Shown here: positions 27,989-36,963 of the stretch, one piece after another | Layout of the letters: each line of letters opens with the position of its first letter | How positions within the stretch are numbered: the first letter of the stretch is position 1 | Source of the DNA: Silvanigrella paludirubra | GTDB taxonomy: Bacteria; Bdellovibrionota_B; Oligoflexia; Silvanigrellales; Silvanigrellaceae | Reading direction: 5' to 3' | Assembly (NCBI RefSeq): GCF_009208775.1 | Contig: NZ_WFLM01000004.1 | Span: 434,001-498,000, forward strand | DNA: 64,000 nt | Notes under the pieces: generated by a model | Told to the model about the DNA's origin: nothing | Seen by the model: the letters and a program-made list of their open reading frames with translations, nothing else | Databases searched by the model: none | Made by a program: the position numbers and the translations under genes

Positions 27989-28435
27989 ATGCTCGTACTT
28001 TTGCAAGCAAATGTACCAAACTTAGGTCACATTGGCGACCTTGTTAAAGTGAAGTCTGGATACGCTAGAAATTATCTTTTTCCACGTGAATTAGCTGTTT
28101 TGGCTGATGAAAGAAATAAAAAACTTCTTGAACACCAACGCCGTCAAGCGGAAGCGAAAAAGCAAAAAGATCTTTCTATAGCTCAAGAGTTAGCTAATAC
28201 AATTAGCGCTCTTTCCTTAACAATCCAAAAACCTGTTGGTGAAGAAGATAAAATCTTTGGAACTGTAACAACTCAAGAGCTTGCAGATGCTTTCCGCGCT
28301 GCTGGTCATGATATTGATCGTCGTATGATTACAATCATCGATGAAATTAAGCTTGTTGGTGTTTATAAAGGTTCTGTGAAACTTCACCCTGAAGTTTCTG
28401 CTCAATTTAACATTTGGGTTGTTGCTCAAAATTAA
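27989..28435 (+). CDS. rplI: 50S ribosomal protein L9
   Basis: A 148-residue L9. The N-terminal domain has the hallmark 'LVKVKSGYARNYLFP'. The long connecting helix is Lys/Gln/Glu-rich ('LLEHQRRQAEAKKQ') and the C-terminal domain contains 'DKIFGTVTTQELADAF'. An upstream in-frame extension of ten codons is rejected because AAGAGGG lies just before the ATG at 27989. L9 binds 23S rRNA near L1 and affects frame maintenance. It is the last gene of the rpsF operon, followed by a strong terminator. Confidence 0.97.
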   Translation: MLVLLQANVPNLGHIGDLVKVKSGYARNYLFPRELAVLADERNKKLLEHQRRQAEAKKQKDLSIAQELANTISALSLTIQKPVGEEDKIFGTVTTQELADAFRAAGHDIDRRMITIIDEIKLVGVYKGSVKLHPEVSAQFNIWVVAQN

Positions 28436-28452
28436 TTTGTGTTTGAATGAAT

Positions 28453-28489
28453 AAAGCGGGCAAATGTATATTTGCCCGCTTTTTTTTGT
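28453..28489 (+). terminator. Intrinsic terminator after rplI
   Basis: A perfect 12-bp stem (AAAGCGGGCAAA 28453-28464 with TTTGCCCGCTTT 28471-28482), a 6-base loop and a following T-run. This is the clearest terminator of the window. Confidence 0.95.
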
Positions 28490-28533
28490 CACTTTTCTCA
28501 AGTTTTATTTTTTTAGTTCCGACCTTTAACAAT

Positions 28534-29340
28534 ATGAAACATTTAAAAGAAGCAAAATTATTATTAGAGCAAGGGGATTCAGCGGGGGCGCTGGAAATTG
28601 TAGAAAATCTTCTTTCCCTATCCCCAAGAAATACGGAAGCATTAAAAATTAAAGCATTTGTTTTGGATTCTTGGGGGCGCTTTGATGAGTCACTAGCTCT
28701 TTTACATGCTTTAGGCAAATTATCTTCGTCTGAAGAAGAGCCTTATGCTGAACTGGACAAAAGAATTGATGAAGATAGAGAGTCTCTCATTTATAGCCGC
28801 CTGACCCCAGAAGGAAGGTGGTATTTTCAATTTTCTCCTATGCAAATGTTTATTTCATTAATTGGACTTATGGGCTGTTTTCTTTTTTTAATAACAAGTC
28901 CGAGCTTTTTTGATAATTCTTCTGCTCCTATAACTTCAGGATTATTGATTTCATTTTTAACTTTAGTTGTTATTCCATGGGTTCTTTTACTTATTTTAAA
29001 TATGCAAGGAATTAAAAAAATATTAGTTGGATTAACAGGAATTCATGTTTTTTACGGCTTAAAAAAGATTGTATATACATGGGATCAAATGGGATCTGTT
29101 GTTATTGAATATGATACAAATTTAAATGAAGATTATCTGCGTTTAATTGTTTATTCAAAGACTACACGCGAGCCACTTTTTAATTTTGATATTTCTAAAT
29201 CAAAAAGTGTTATTCGGGCAAGAAGGCATTTTGTTCGTTTGATTTTGAGTTATATTGATACTGTTAGTTATGTCCCAAGAGGAAAAGCTACTGATTACGA
29301 TAAAAAAAATAATGATACAAAAAATGAGCCTGCAGCTTAA
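28534..29340 (+). CDS. TPR-like repeat protein with two membrane helices
   Basis: A 268-residue protein. The N-terminal ~75 residues form TPR-like helix pairs ('HLKEAKLLLEQGDSAGALEI', 'TEALKIKAFVLDSWGRFDES'). Two transmembrane helices follow at about 108-130 and 138-162, then a C-terminal soluble domain with a PH-like strand pattern ('VLTGIHVFYGLKK' type segment onwards). The open frame reaches back into the rplI terminator, so I take the first internal ATG at 28534. It converges on rarA with 3 bp between the genes. No specific function is recognised. Confidence 0.65.
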   Translation: MKHLKEAKLLLEQGDSAGALEIVENLLSLSPRNTEALKIKAFVLDSWGRFDESLALLHALGKLSSSEEEPYAELDKRIDEDRESLIYSRLTPEGRWYFQFSPMQMFISLIGLMGCFLFLITSPSFFDNSSAPITSGLLISFLTLVVIPWVLLLILNMQGIKKILVGLTGIHVFYGLKKIVYTWDQMGSVVIEYDTNLNEDYLRLIVYSKTTREPLFNFDISKSKSVIRARRHFVRLILSYIDTVSYVPRGKATDYDKKNNDTKNEPAA

Positions 29341-29343
29341 TTG

Positions 29344-30624
29344 TTACTTTGTTATTTTTCTCCATAATTCTGACAATCTTAATTTAAATCTACTTTCTAT
29401 ACCATAATCTGTTGGTAAATAAGCAGCTACTTTTTCTTTCTTTTTAATATTTGAAATAGACTCAGGTAAATAATCAAACATGACAAACGAGTTTTCATAA
29501 TTATGTGGATATTTATACTTGTCTTTTCCTTTTATTGTCAATTCAACTGGGGGTTGAATAGAAAGGCCATTTTCTTCGGCATGAATTCGCCAATTACGTA
29601 CTTTATCTATAGCTTTATAAGCTTTGTTACTTTTATGTGTGCTTGCTAAATAAGTAACACATTGAGCTAAAGGGATTCTTCCTTCAGGCATCCCAACATA
29701 TTCAATTGCTTTATAAGCACTTGTTGCAAGAATAAGAGCTTGAGGATCTGCATTTCCTATATCTTCACTAGCAAAAATAATACATCTTCTTATGATAAAT
29801 AAAGGATCTTCTCCTTTATCTAAAGATGTGATTGCATAAAATAAGGCAGCATCGGGATCGCTTCCTCTCATACTTTTGATCATGGCGCTTATATAATCAT
29901 AATGATTTTTATCTGAAAATGATTTTAAAGAATTATTAAAAACATCATTTTCTTCTTCTTTATTTTTACAATGAATAATATTTTCAAGAAGATTTAAAGA
30001 AAAACGAAGGTCGCCACCACTCATTTTTGCGATTTTTGGGAGACATTCATTTTCAATATATTTTAAATAATCTTGATCTTTATTTTCTAAAATATTTTTT
30101 TCTATATTTTTAATAAAAGTAAATCCGTGAATAAGGCCTTCTAAAATTTCATTTTCTTTTAAGGCTGAAACATAAATACATCGAATTCTACTTAATATTG
30201 GTGCGCTCAATGCCGTAGTAGGGGATTCAGTTGTTGCTCCGATTATCCAGGCTTCGGAATATTCTAAAATAGGTAACAAGCTATCTTGTTGGGAGCGGCT
30301 TAGCCTATGAATTTCATCTATAAAAACAATTGGAGTTAATGCATTTCCTGCAACAGCAGCCCGAATTTCTTTTACACCATCTCTAACGGCTGATAATGAA
30401 ATAAAAGGGAGTCCACAGGATTCGCCTAAAAGCTTAGCAAGGGTTGTTTTCCCAGATCCTGGTGGACCCCATAAAATTAAATGAAATTTATGTGTATTTC
30501 TCCATTGATGGAGATCTCTTTCCCATATTTTTTTTGCAGATCCCAATAAATAATTTTGTTCCTTTAATGTTGGTCTTAATTTTTCTGCAAGAAGTATATT
30601 TGATAAATTATCGTTTATGCTCAT
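29344..30624 (-). CDS. rarA: Replication-associated recombination protein A (AAA+ ATPase)
   Basis: A 426-residue RarA/MgsA/WRNIP1-family protein: Walker A 'WGPPGSGKTTLAK', Walker B 'VFIDEIHRLSRSQQD', sensor 'IGATTESPT', and arginine-finger region 'APILSRIR'. The C-terminal tetramerisation domain has 'MRGSDPDAALFY', 'FASEDIGNADPQAL' and 'GMPEGRIPLAQ'. RarA acts at stalled replication forks with SSB and RecA. The start overlaps the end of lnt by 17 bases, so the two are probably translationally coupled. Confidence 0.95.
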   Translation of the reverse strand: MSINDNLSNILLAEKLRPTLKEQNYLLGSAKKIWERDLHQWRNTHKFHLILWGPPGSGKTTLAKLLGESCGLPFISLSAVRDGVKEIRAAVAGNALTPIVFIDEIHRLSRSQQDSLLPILEYSEAWIIGATTESPTTALSAPILSRIRCIYVSALKENEILEGLIHGFTFIKNIEKNILENKDQDYLKYIENECLPKIAKMSGGDLRFSLNLLENIIHCKNKEEENDVFNNSLKSFSDKNHYDYISAMIKSMRGSDPDAALFYAITSLDKGEDPLFIIRRCIIFASEDIGNADPQALILATSAYKAIEYVGMPEGRIPLAQCVTYLASTHKSNKAYKAIDKVRNWRIHAEENGLSIQPPVELTIKGKDKYKYPHNYENSFVMFDYLPESISNIKKKEKVAAYLPTDYGIESRFKLRLSELWRKITK

Positions 30625-32314
30625 TCGTGTTTTTTTTCATAGAAATAAATAACCATAATGTCGATAATAAGCCTAAAATAATCAAAGGCCAATTAGAAAA
30701 CATAGAATAAATTGTTGTTTCATTAGATAAAGGAACATCAATATATCCGGTTGATTGTGTTAATAACTTTGTTGGTTGCATTATTGTTCTGCCATAAGGA
30801 TCAAAAGCCATCGTTGGACCCGTATTTGATACCATAACAAGACCACGGGAATTTTCAATCGTTCTAAACTGATTTAAAATACTAAATTCAAGACCAGCAT
30901 TGCTATTCACCATCCAAACAAAGTTTGCTTGATTCACAAAAATACTTGCTTTGCCTTTTGTGGCTTCAAGTCTAGGTAATTCAGGATTAATGGAGTCAAA
31001 ACATATTAATGGAGCAACAAATTCTTTTTCTGTATAGGCAAGTGCATCATAACTTTTTCCAATTTCAAGCTTGCTCGCATTTTCAAATACTTTGCGATAG
31101 GTTTCTCCTAAAATAGGAAAATAAGATTCTAGTGGGAAGCTTTCACCAAAGGGCATCGGAATCCATTTTTCATAATCTTTGCTCTTTGATCCGTCAGGAC
31201 GAATTAAAAATGAAGCTGACCATACAGGGGCTTTTTCAATTCCCATAGTTTGAATATCACTCAAATTCCATTTTGTTGCTTGGATAAGAATGGGAACTTG
31301 AGTTGCAGCTGTAAGTATTTTTACGGCTTTTAAATCACGTTCATCTAGCATAAAAAAGCTTTGTGTCGCGCTTTCAGGCCAAACAAGTAGGTCTGGTTTT
31401 CTACCATCAGCATTCAGTGCTTTGTGAATTGCTTCATAGCTCATTTCAATGAGGCGGGTTAAATTTTGTCGCTGCGAATCTTCTGATGGCAAGGTCATTG
31501 AGGCAATAGAATTAAATGTAAAGTTTGGTTGTACATAGGCAACACGTGTTGTCTTTGAATTTTGAATAATTGTATCTGCAAACTGAAGCCTATAATATCC
31601 AAATGTAAAAATAATTCCCCACAAAAATAAATTAATTAAAATTGTGACAAACAGCGAACCCTTGTTTTTTGAAAATTCAACAATTGATTTTGCTAATGAT
31701 AAACTCGTAAAAATGATAAAAAAGGAAATAATATTAAACCCAAATATACTTGCAATTTGACTTATATAAATTTCGGAATGCATTAAGCTTCCAAAAGTCC
31801 AATTAAAAAAACGTGGAGCAGCAATTTCAAGAAGTACGACACACATAGCTAACGCAGCTAAAGGGAATTTTTTATTAGGATGTCTTGTCGAGTACCATGT
31901 TTTAAAAATTATAGGAGAAAAAATAAATGGAAAATAAAGTGAAGTTAAAATGCTAATTCCAACATACATGGGATAAGCTATATATGGTTTGAGAGAGCTA
32001 AAATAAATTATGGGTTTTGATATCCAGAAAAATGCAAAAATTTGAATGACAAAACCAAAAATCCAAAATGCAATAAAAGTTTGGAATGCTCTTTGATTTG
32101 GTGAAAACGAGGTATAATGTTCCTTTAAATTAGAATGTATTGCATGAATTTTTGGCAATGTTTCTATTGCAATAAATAAAGGAATAAGTGAAAAAGGGAG
32201 AACAATTCCATATCCAAGGGTTGGAAATTGATAGCCGGGAAATCCCATTGAAACGAGAATCCCACTTAAAATAAAACCAATATACTTTAGAATTCTTGAT
32301 TTAATTGTTACCAT
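30608..32314 (-). CDS. lnt: Apolipoprotein N-acyltransferase
   Basis: A 568-residue integral inner-membrane enzyme of the nitrilase superfamily that adds the third acyl chain to lipoproteins. There are six or so N-terminal membrane spans, then a periplasmic nitrilase domain. The catalytic Glu is in 'LLVWPESATQS', the Lys in 'YEKWIPMPFGESFPL' and the Cys in 'APLICFDSINPE'. A final C-terminal helix follows. The frame extends 31 codons further upstream, but the ATG at 32314 precedes the first membrane span directly and fits the family. It is divergent from the DUF1573 gene and coupled to rarA. The many lipoproteins here are consistent clients. Confidence 0.92.
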   Translation of the reverse strand: MVTIKSRILKYIGFILSGILVSMGFPGYQFPTLGYGIVLPFSLIPLFIAIETLPKIHAIHSNLKEHYTSFSPNQRAFQTFIAFWIFGFVIQIFAFFWISKPIIYFSSLKPYIAYPMYVGISILTSLYFPFIFSPIIFKTWYSTRHPNKKFPLAALAMCVVLLEIAAPRFFNWTFGSLMHSEIYISQIASIFGFNIISFFIIFTSLSLAKSIVEFSKNKGSLFVTILINLFLWGIIFTFGYYRLQFADTIIQNSKTTRVAYVQPNFTFNSIASMTLPSEDSQRQNLTRLIEMSYEAIHKALNADGRKPDLLVWPESATQSFFMLDERDLKAVKILTAATQVPILIQATKWNLSDIQTMGIEKAPVWSASFLIRPDGSKSKDYEKWIPMPFGESFPLESYFPILGETYRKVFENASKLEIGKSYDALAYTEKEFVAPLICFDSINPELPRLEATKGKASIFVNQANFVWMVNSNAGLEFSILNQFRTIENSRGLVMVSNTGPTMAFDPYGRTIMQPTKLLTQSTGYIDVPLSNETTIYSMFSNWPLIILGLLSTLWLFISMKKNTNEHKR

Positions 32315-32410
32315 GTATTTATCTTGACCTATTAGGTTTGGACTTAAGGAATAAAAAAGTTTATACCAACTGCGGGTTAAATGATAACATGTGGGAATGG
32401 GGATCACAAC

Positions 32411-33673
32411 ATGTGCTTTTCACGAATTTTAAAACGAAATCACTTTATGGTTTTGTTATTTCTCTACTTGATAAAAACAACTTTTTTTGTGTTTGCAGAA
32501 AATACGACTGATATTAATATGCAAGGCCAAATACCAAGAGTTGAATTTGACTCAACGCGTTATGATTTTGGAGATATTTACAGAGGTCAAAAATTAACGC
32601 ATTTATATAAATTTCAAAACACAGGAAATGGAACTTTAGTATTTAGCAATATTCATGCTGCATGCGGATGTATTAATACAAAAATATATTCAGATGATGG
32701 CAAAACTTCTAAAAATGTTTTTAAACCAAGTGAAAGTGGAATCGTTAGTGTTGAATTTAATTCGCAAGATTTCTCCGGAAACATTATAAGAACAATTACT
32801 TTAGAAACAAATATGGGTTCTTCTTCGCCTACAGTTACTTTAACAACGACATCGAATGTTTTACAAGAAATTAGCTCAAATCCTGCATTGCTTTATGTTG
32901 GAAAAATTCAAGGAGAAATAAAAAAAACTTTCACTATTAATATGAATTTAATAGGAAGAGCTAAGGTAACTGGTAAGCCTGATGTAAATGATTTTGTAAT
33001 TAAAGAAATCTCATCTTCAAAAATAGCTGATTCTTTTAAAGAGAATATATTATCAAATAGTGAAGCCTTAAAAATAATTGCAGTAGAATCAAATGTGCCA
33101 TATTTAAAAGCCAAATTAATTCCTACGATTGAAGGGCAGCCTCCTCAAATTTCGGTTGATTTTGATGAAAAATCTTTACCAATTGGTTCTATCAATGCAA
33201 AAATTAAGGTGTGGAATAATTCTACTTTTTATAAAAATTTTGAAATTCCCGTTATTGGAGAATCCGTAGGACATGTTCAAGCTTCTGCAAAGTATGTTGA
33301 ATTTGGTGTTGTAAATGGTTCTAAGCCTTCTGAAAGAGTGATTACTTTTAAATCAATGGATAAGGGCTTCGCTATAACCGGGGTTAAAGTTGATCTTAAA
33401 AAATTACCCGAATTAAAAAACATTAAAGATTCCGAATTATTTGATGTTAAAAAAGACAAATTGGTATTATCTCAAGCCGCTTCTGATGGCAGTGTGACTT
33501 CTTATTTGGTTACATTTAAATTAAATTTTCCCAAAAAATTAAATAGTTTAAATATAGACTCGCAAGCATCACCAGGGGTTAATGTTTCTGGATTTTTTGT
33601 TGTAAAAACCAATGATCCCGATTACAAAGAAATAACCGTGCCATTTTTTGGCGTATTAAGGAAAGACCCATGA
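32411..33673 (+). CDS. Exported DUF1573-domain protein
   Basis: A protein of about 420 residues with a signal peptide ('LKRNHFMVLLFLYLIKTTFF' then 'VFAEN'). A DUF1573 domain follows at the start of the mature part: 'VEFDSTRYDFGDIYRGQKLT' followed by 'HAACGCINTK', the family's CGC motif. Two or more further Ig-like strands regions make up the rest. I choose the ATG at 32411 because GGGGAT lies eight bases upstream; the ATG at 32381 has no ribosome site. It opens a five-gene run ending in ftsY. The role is unknown; the domain is common in secreted Bacteroidota and deltaproteobacterial proteins. Confidence 0.8.
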   Translation: MCFSRILKRNHFMVLLFLYLIKTTFFVFAENTTDINMQGQIPRVEFDSTRYDFGDIYRGQKLTHLYKFQNTGNGTLVFSNIHAACGCINTKIYSDDGKTSKNVFKPSESGIVSVEFNSQDFSGNIIRTITLETNMGSSSPTVTLTTTSNVLQEISSNPALLYVGKIQGEIKKTFTINMNLIGRAKVTGKPDVNDFVIKEISSSKIADSFKENILSNSEALKIIAVESNVPYLKAKLIPTIEGQPPQISVDFDEKSLPIGSINAKIKVWNNSTFYKNFEIPVIGESVGHVQASAKYVEFGVVNGSKPSERVITFKSMDKGFAITGVKVDLKKLPELKNIKDSELFDVKKDKLVLSQAASDGSVTSYLVTFKLNFPKKLNSLNIDSQASPGVNVSGFFVVKTNDPDYKEITVPFFGVLRKDP

Positions 33674-33807
33674 CTACTCAAATTGTTAAAGTACACAATG
33701 CCTCTCAAATTCCTTTAGGCTATTTAGATGCAGGAATTATAATAGGAATTCTCTTTTGTATTATTGGTATAGTCATGGTTTTGTATACTTCAAAGTATTA
33801 TCGTTAA
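33670..33807 (+). CDS. 45-residue single-span membrane protein
   Basis: A small ORF whose ATG overlaps the DUF1573 stop (ATGA), which signals translational coupling. The product has a polar N-terminus and one strong transmembrane helix at about residues 20-40 ('AGIIIGILFCIIGIVMVLY'), ending 'SKYYR'. It is 10 bp from the next gene in the same operon. I see no known family. Its tight packing in the operon argues that it is real. Confidence 0.72.
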   Translation: MTTQIVKVHNASQIPLGYLDAGIIIGILFCIIGIVMVLYTSKYYR

Positions 33808-33817
33808 GGGGTTGAAA

Positions 33818-34477
33818 GTGAGTATTTTTAATAAACTTTTTTCATCAAATGCAAAATCATATGATAAATATGGTGATGTTTTGAAAAAAATAATGACAAC
33901 AAAAGAGCAAAGGCTTGAGGCTATTGAGTCTTTACAAGGATTAACTGCAGAGCAATCTGTTCCTCAGTTATTAAAAAGATTTGAAATTGCTGTAGATTCT
34001 GGACTTCAAGACAATAAAGAAAAAGAGCAATGCTTAAAATTAATCGTTGCTTTTGGTGATAAGGCAAAGCCTTATATTTCTGCAGTTCTTGCAAAAGAAA
34101 GAAAAATTTCTTGGCCTATTAAAATTGCTGAAAAAATTTATTCTCATGAAGATTACGTTCATTTATTATTAAATAATTTATCTACTCAGGTTGCAGAATT
34201 TGATGAATCTTCATTGGAAAGAAATGAAGAAATTTTACTCGCGTTGAAAGACGTAAAAGAAGCAAATGATGCCATTGTTGATAAAGTAACAGAATTTTTA
34301 TCTAGCCGTGATGACAATGTCCGCATGGCTGCTTTAGAGTGCTTAGAAGAACAAGCAATAAATAGTACAAAAGCTAAAATGATTATTCTTGATCTTTCAA
34401 AAGCTCCTATTACAGATGAAAATTCAAGATTTTTAGGAGTTGTAAACTCAATTATTCAAAATCATAAATGGATATAA
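33818..34477 (+). CDS. HEAT-repeat-like protein in the ftsY operon
   Basis: A 219-residue all-helical protein with paired-helix repeats ('TTKEQRLEAIESLQGLTAEQ', 'KEQCLKLIVAFGDKAKPYIS', 'RDDNVRMAALECLEEQA') resembling HEAT/PBS-lyase repeats. An upstream TTG at 33812 is rejected because AAGGGG (33806-33811) touches it and lies six bases before the GTG at 33818. No signal peptide, so cytosolic. It is probably a scaffold or adaptor. Partners are not evident, but co-expression with ftsY and DUF1573 is conserved by spacing here. Confidence 0.72.
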   Translation: MSIFNKLFSSNAKSYDKYGDVLKKIMTTKEQRLEAIESLQGLTAEQSVPQLLKRFEIAVDSGLQDNKEKEQCLKLIVAFGDKAKPYISAVLAKERKISWPIKIAEKIYSHEDYVHLLLNNLSTQVAEFDESSLERNEEILLALKDVKEANDAIVDKVTEFLSSRDDNVRMAALECLEEQAINSTKAKMIILDLSKAPITDENSRFLGVVNSIIQNHKWI

Positions 34478-34481
34478 TCTT

Positions 34482-34886
34482 ATGTCTAGCTTTAGCCCTT
34501 GGGTAAAAAATATAGGTCATTTAGCAATTGTTATAGATGATCTTGAAAAAGGAAAATGGTTTTTTGGAGAAGTTCTCGGGGCAAGCTTTTTTATGTACAA
34601 GGGCGAGCAAATTATGGTTGAGTTAGACTCTTCTATACTTGTCGCTAAATTATCGAAAGATGCCGTAGATAAATCAAGACAAAATGGAGAATTTGGAAAA
34701 CAAGTTCTTGATCATTATGGTTTTCAATCAGAAACCCCAGAGCTTGTTGATTTATTTTTTGAAAGAATAAAAAGTTTTCAACTTGAAATTGTCCGTGAGC
34801 CTCATAATAGATCCGATGGAAGAGCGTTTTATTTTCGCGATCCATTTGGAAACTTAGTAGAATATTTTTGGTATAATAGGAAATAA
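34482..34886 (+). CDS. Glyoxalase/VOC-superfamily protein
   Basis: A 134-residue protein made of paired beta-alpha-beta-beta-beta modules: 'IGHLAIVIDDLEKGKWFFGE' at the start (metal-ligand His), and 'HNRSDGRAFYFRDPFGNLVEYFW' at the end (the usual DPxGNxxE with ligand Glu). The fold serves lyases, dioxygenases and resistance proteins. The substrate cannot be deduced. It is 4 bp after the HEAT-like gene and 3 bp before ftsY. Confidence 0.82.
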   Translation: MSSFSPWVKNIGHLAIVIDDLEKGKWFFGEVLGASFFMYKGEQIMVELDSSILVAKLSKDAVDKSRQNGEFGKQVLDHYGFQSETPELVDLFFERIKSFQLEIVREPHNRSDGRAFYFRDPFGNLVEYFWYNRK

Positions 34887-34889
34887 AGA

Positions 34890-36119
34890 ATGAATAACTT
34901 AACAAGCGATCAATTTATGATTGCTGCCGGCGTTGTTGTTTCGGCCATAATAGTTCTTATTATTATTAATATTTTTTATAATAGAAAAAAGAAAATTCAT
35001 ACAGATTCTCTTCCAAAAGAAAAAGAATCTCTCCGTGAATCTTTAATCGATTTAACAGAACGAAAAGCACAAGAACATTTATTAGAAAATAAAACTCAAA
35101 AAAAATCACCACCTGTAATTAAAGATGTTCCTAAAGAAGTTTCTTTAAAGGAATCGCAACCTACTCATAATTGGTTTGATAGATTAAAGGGTGGATTAAG
35201 AAAAACACACAGCCAAATTATTACTGGACTAGATGAGTTTTTTATTTCTAAAAAAGATAAGGCGAGTCGTGCTGAGGCGCTTGAAACACTTTTTGAATTA
35301 TTAGTTCAAGCCGATGTCGGAGTTCGTACTTCCGAATATTTGGTTGACAAAGTGAAAGCACGCATGAATGCGGAAGATTATTCCGATCCAAAAATATTTA
35401 AAAATATTTTAAGAGAAGAAATTTTTACTATTTTAACGGCCACAAAAGAAAATCCAAAAGGAATTCTTGAAAATCCTTTACAAAGTCTTTCCGATAAAAA
35501 ATTACCACATATTGTGCTTATGGTTGGTGTAAATGGGGTTGGAAAAACAACAACAACTGGGAAACTTGCCTATAAAGCCCATTTAAGAGGACAAAAAGTA
35601 GTCATTGGTGCAGCCGATACTTTTAGAGCTGCTGCCGTAGAACAGCTTGCTGTTTGGGCGCAACGATCCAATGCGGAAATGATTCGTTTAAAAGAGGGCT
35701 CTGATCCCGCATCTGTTGCATTTGAAACGGTTAAAAAGGCCTCAGAAAATGGTTCCAGCGTTTGTTTAATTGATACTGCTGGAAGATTACAAAATCGACA
35801 AGATCTTATGCAAGAATTAGCTAAAATTGGACGTGTGATCTCAAAAGAAAATCCCGATGCTCCGCATGAAGTTTTATTAGTACTAGATGCCACAACAGGT
35901 CAAAATGCTCTTCAGCAAGCAAAAGTATTTTTAGAAGTTGTTAATATAACGGGTCTTGTTTTAACAAAATTAGATGGCACCGCAAAAGGTGGTATAGCAA
36001 TTGCGATTGCTTCAGAGCTTGGATTGCCAATTCGTTATGTTGGGGTTGGTGAATCTGTTGAAGATCTTGAAGTATTTGAAGCACATGAATTTGTAAATGC
36101 TTTGTTTGCAGAATCTTAA
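34890..36119 (+). CDS. ftsY: Signal recognition particle receptor FtsY
   Basis: A 409-residue SRP receptor. An N-terminal transmembrane helix (about 8-29) and a charged A-region linker lead to the N domain (four-helix bundle from about 95) and the G domain. G1 is 'MVGVNGVGKTTTTGKLA', the insertion box region includes 'ADTFRAAAVEQL', G3 is 'DTAGR' and G4 is 'TKLDGTAKGG'. A built-in membrane span replaces the purely peripheral anchoring of E. coli FtsY. It completes the DUF1573-45aa-HEAT-VOC-ftsY operon. Its stop overlaps that of the convergent nucleosidase gene by 4 bases. Confidence 0.97.
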   Translation: MNNLTSDQFMIAAGVVVSAIIVLIIINIFYNRKKKIHTDSLPKEKESLRESLIDLTERKAQEHLLENKTQKKSPPVIKDVPKEVSLKESQPTHNWFDRLKGGLRKTHSQIITGLDEFFISKKDKASRAEALETLFELLVQADVGVRTSEYLVDKVKARMNAEDYSDPKIFKNILREEIFTILTATKENPKGILENPLQSLSDKKLPHIVLMVGVNGVGKTTTTGKLAYKAHLRGQKVVIGAADTFRAAAVEQLAVWAQRSNAEMIRLKEGSDPASVAFETVKKASENGSSVCLIDTAGRLQNRQDLMQELAKIGRVISKENPDAPHEVLLVLDATTGQNALQQAKVFLEVVNITGLVLTKLDGTAKGGIAIAIASELGLPIRYVGVGESVEDLEVFEAHEFVNALFAES

Positions 36120-36907
36120 TTTAAATTTATATTTTCCAATTTATTTTTTACGTATTCAGCTAGTTTATTGCTTACTATTTTAAAATTATTTTGAAATGCA
36201 ACAGCATTAAATTCTCCATCCACATAATCAGTGACCCCTTTTATAATATAAAACTTTTTATTTGCTTCAGAAGAAATAAATGAAAAAGATGCCGCTTCCA
36301 TATCAAAAACTTCACATCCTAAAGATTTCATTTTGCTATTAATATTATCTTTAGTTACAAAAGATAATGAGGAGCATATTTTATGTTTTTTTGCTTTAGT
36401 GTCTAATAAACTCGCTTTAAAATGACCCTCTGAGTAAATTTTATAATCTGGAATTGGGATATTACGATCCAAATAATAGCTTTCAGAAATATTTAAAATA
36501 TCACCAATTTTTATTCCACTTTTTGTTAAGGCACCAGAAGTTCCTACATTTATAAGAATATCAGGTTTAAATTTTTCAATTCCTAATACTAAACTAATTA
36601 CAGTTGCTTCGGAGCCGACATAATCTGTGTTTCCCTTTTTACCGTTCACTAATAAGTAAATATGGTTTCCATTTATATTTCCCGAATAATAATTATTTCT
36701 ATATAAAGGATTTAATTTTTCTTCTTTTTTTAAGTTTAATTTCTCAATGAAAGGATTTGCTTCATCTTGCATAGCCATGAGAATTAAAATATTTTTTGGA
36801 GTTTTGTTTGAATTTTTGTTTTCTGCATTTATTTTATTTTCTGAAGCAGAACATGCAAAACAAGTTAAAGAACTTAATAAAGCTATTATAGATTTTTTTA
36901 TATTCAT
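36116..36907 (-). CDS. Exported MTA/SAH nucleosidase-like (PNP/UDP family) protein
   Basis: A 263-residue nucleoside phosphorylase-fold protein. It has 'ILMAMQDEANPFIEKL' (N-terminal catalytic Glu region), 'INVGTSGALTKSGIKIGD', the substrate-binding 'CEVFDMEAASFSF' and the acid 'GVTDYVDGE'. These are the hallmarks of 5'-methylthioadenosine/S-adenosylhomocysteine nucleosidase. Unusually it begins with an export signal with cysteines ('LTCFACSASE') that could be a lipobox, so it probably acts in the periplasm or at the surface. Possible roles are nucleoside scavenging or degrading host or prey nucleosides. Confidence 0.8.
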   Translation of the reverse strand: MNIKKSIIALLSSLTCFACSASENKINAENKNSNKTPKNILILMAMQDEANPFIEKLNLKKEEKLNPLYRNNYYSGNINGNHIYLLVNGKKGNTDYVGSEATVISLVLGIEKFKPDILINVGTSGALTKSGIKIGDILNISESYYLDRNIPIPDYKIYSEGHFKASLLDTKAKKHKICSSLSFVTKDNINSKMKSLGCEVFDMEAASFSFISSEANKKFYIIKGVTDYVDGEFNAVAFQNNFKIVSNKLAEYVKNKLENINLN

Positions 36908-36963
36908 TTTTTATATCCTATATTTTTTAAGCCAATAATCTTTAGAGAAATAAATATTGGCTA

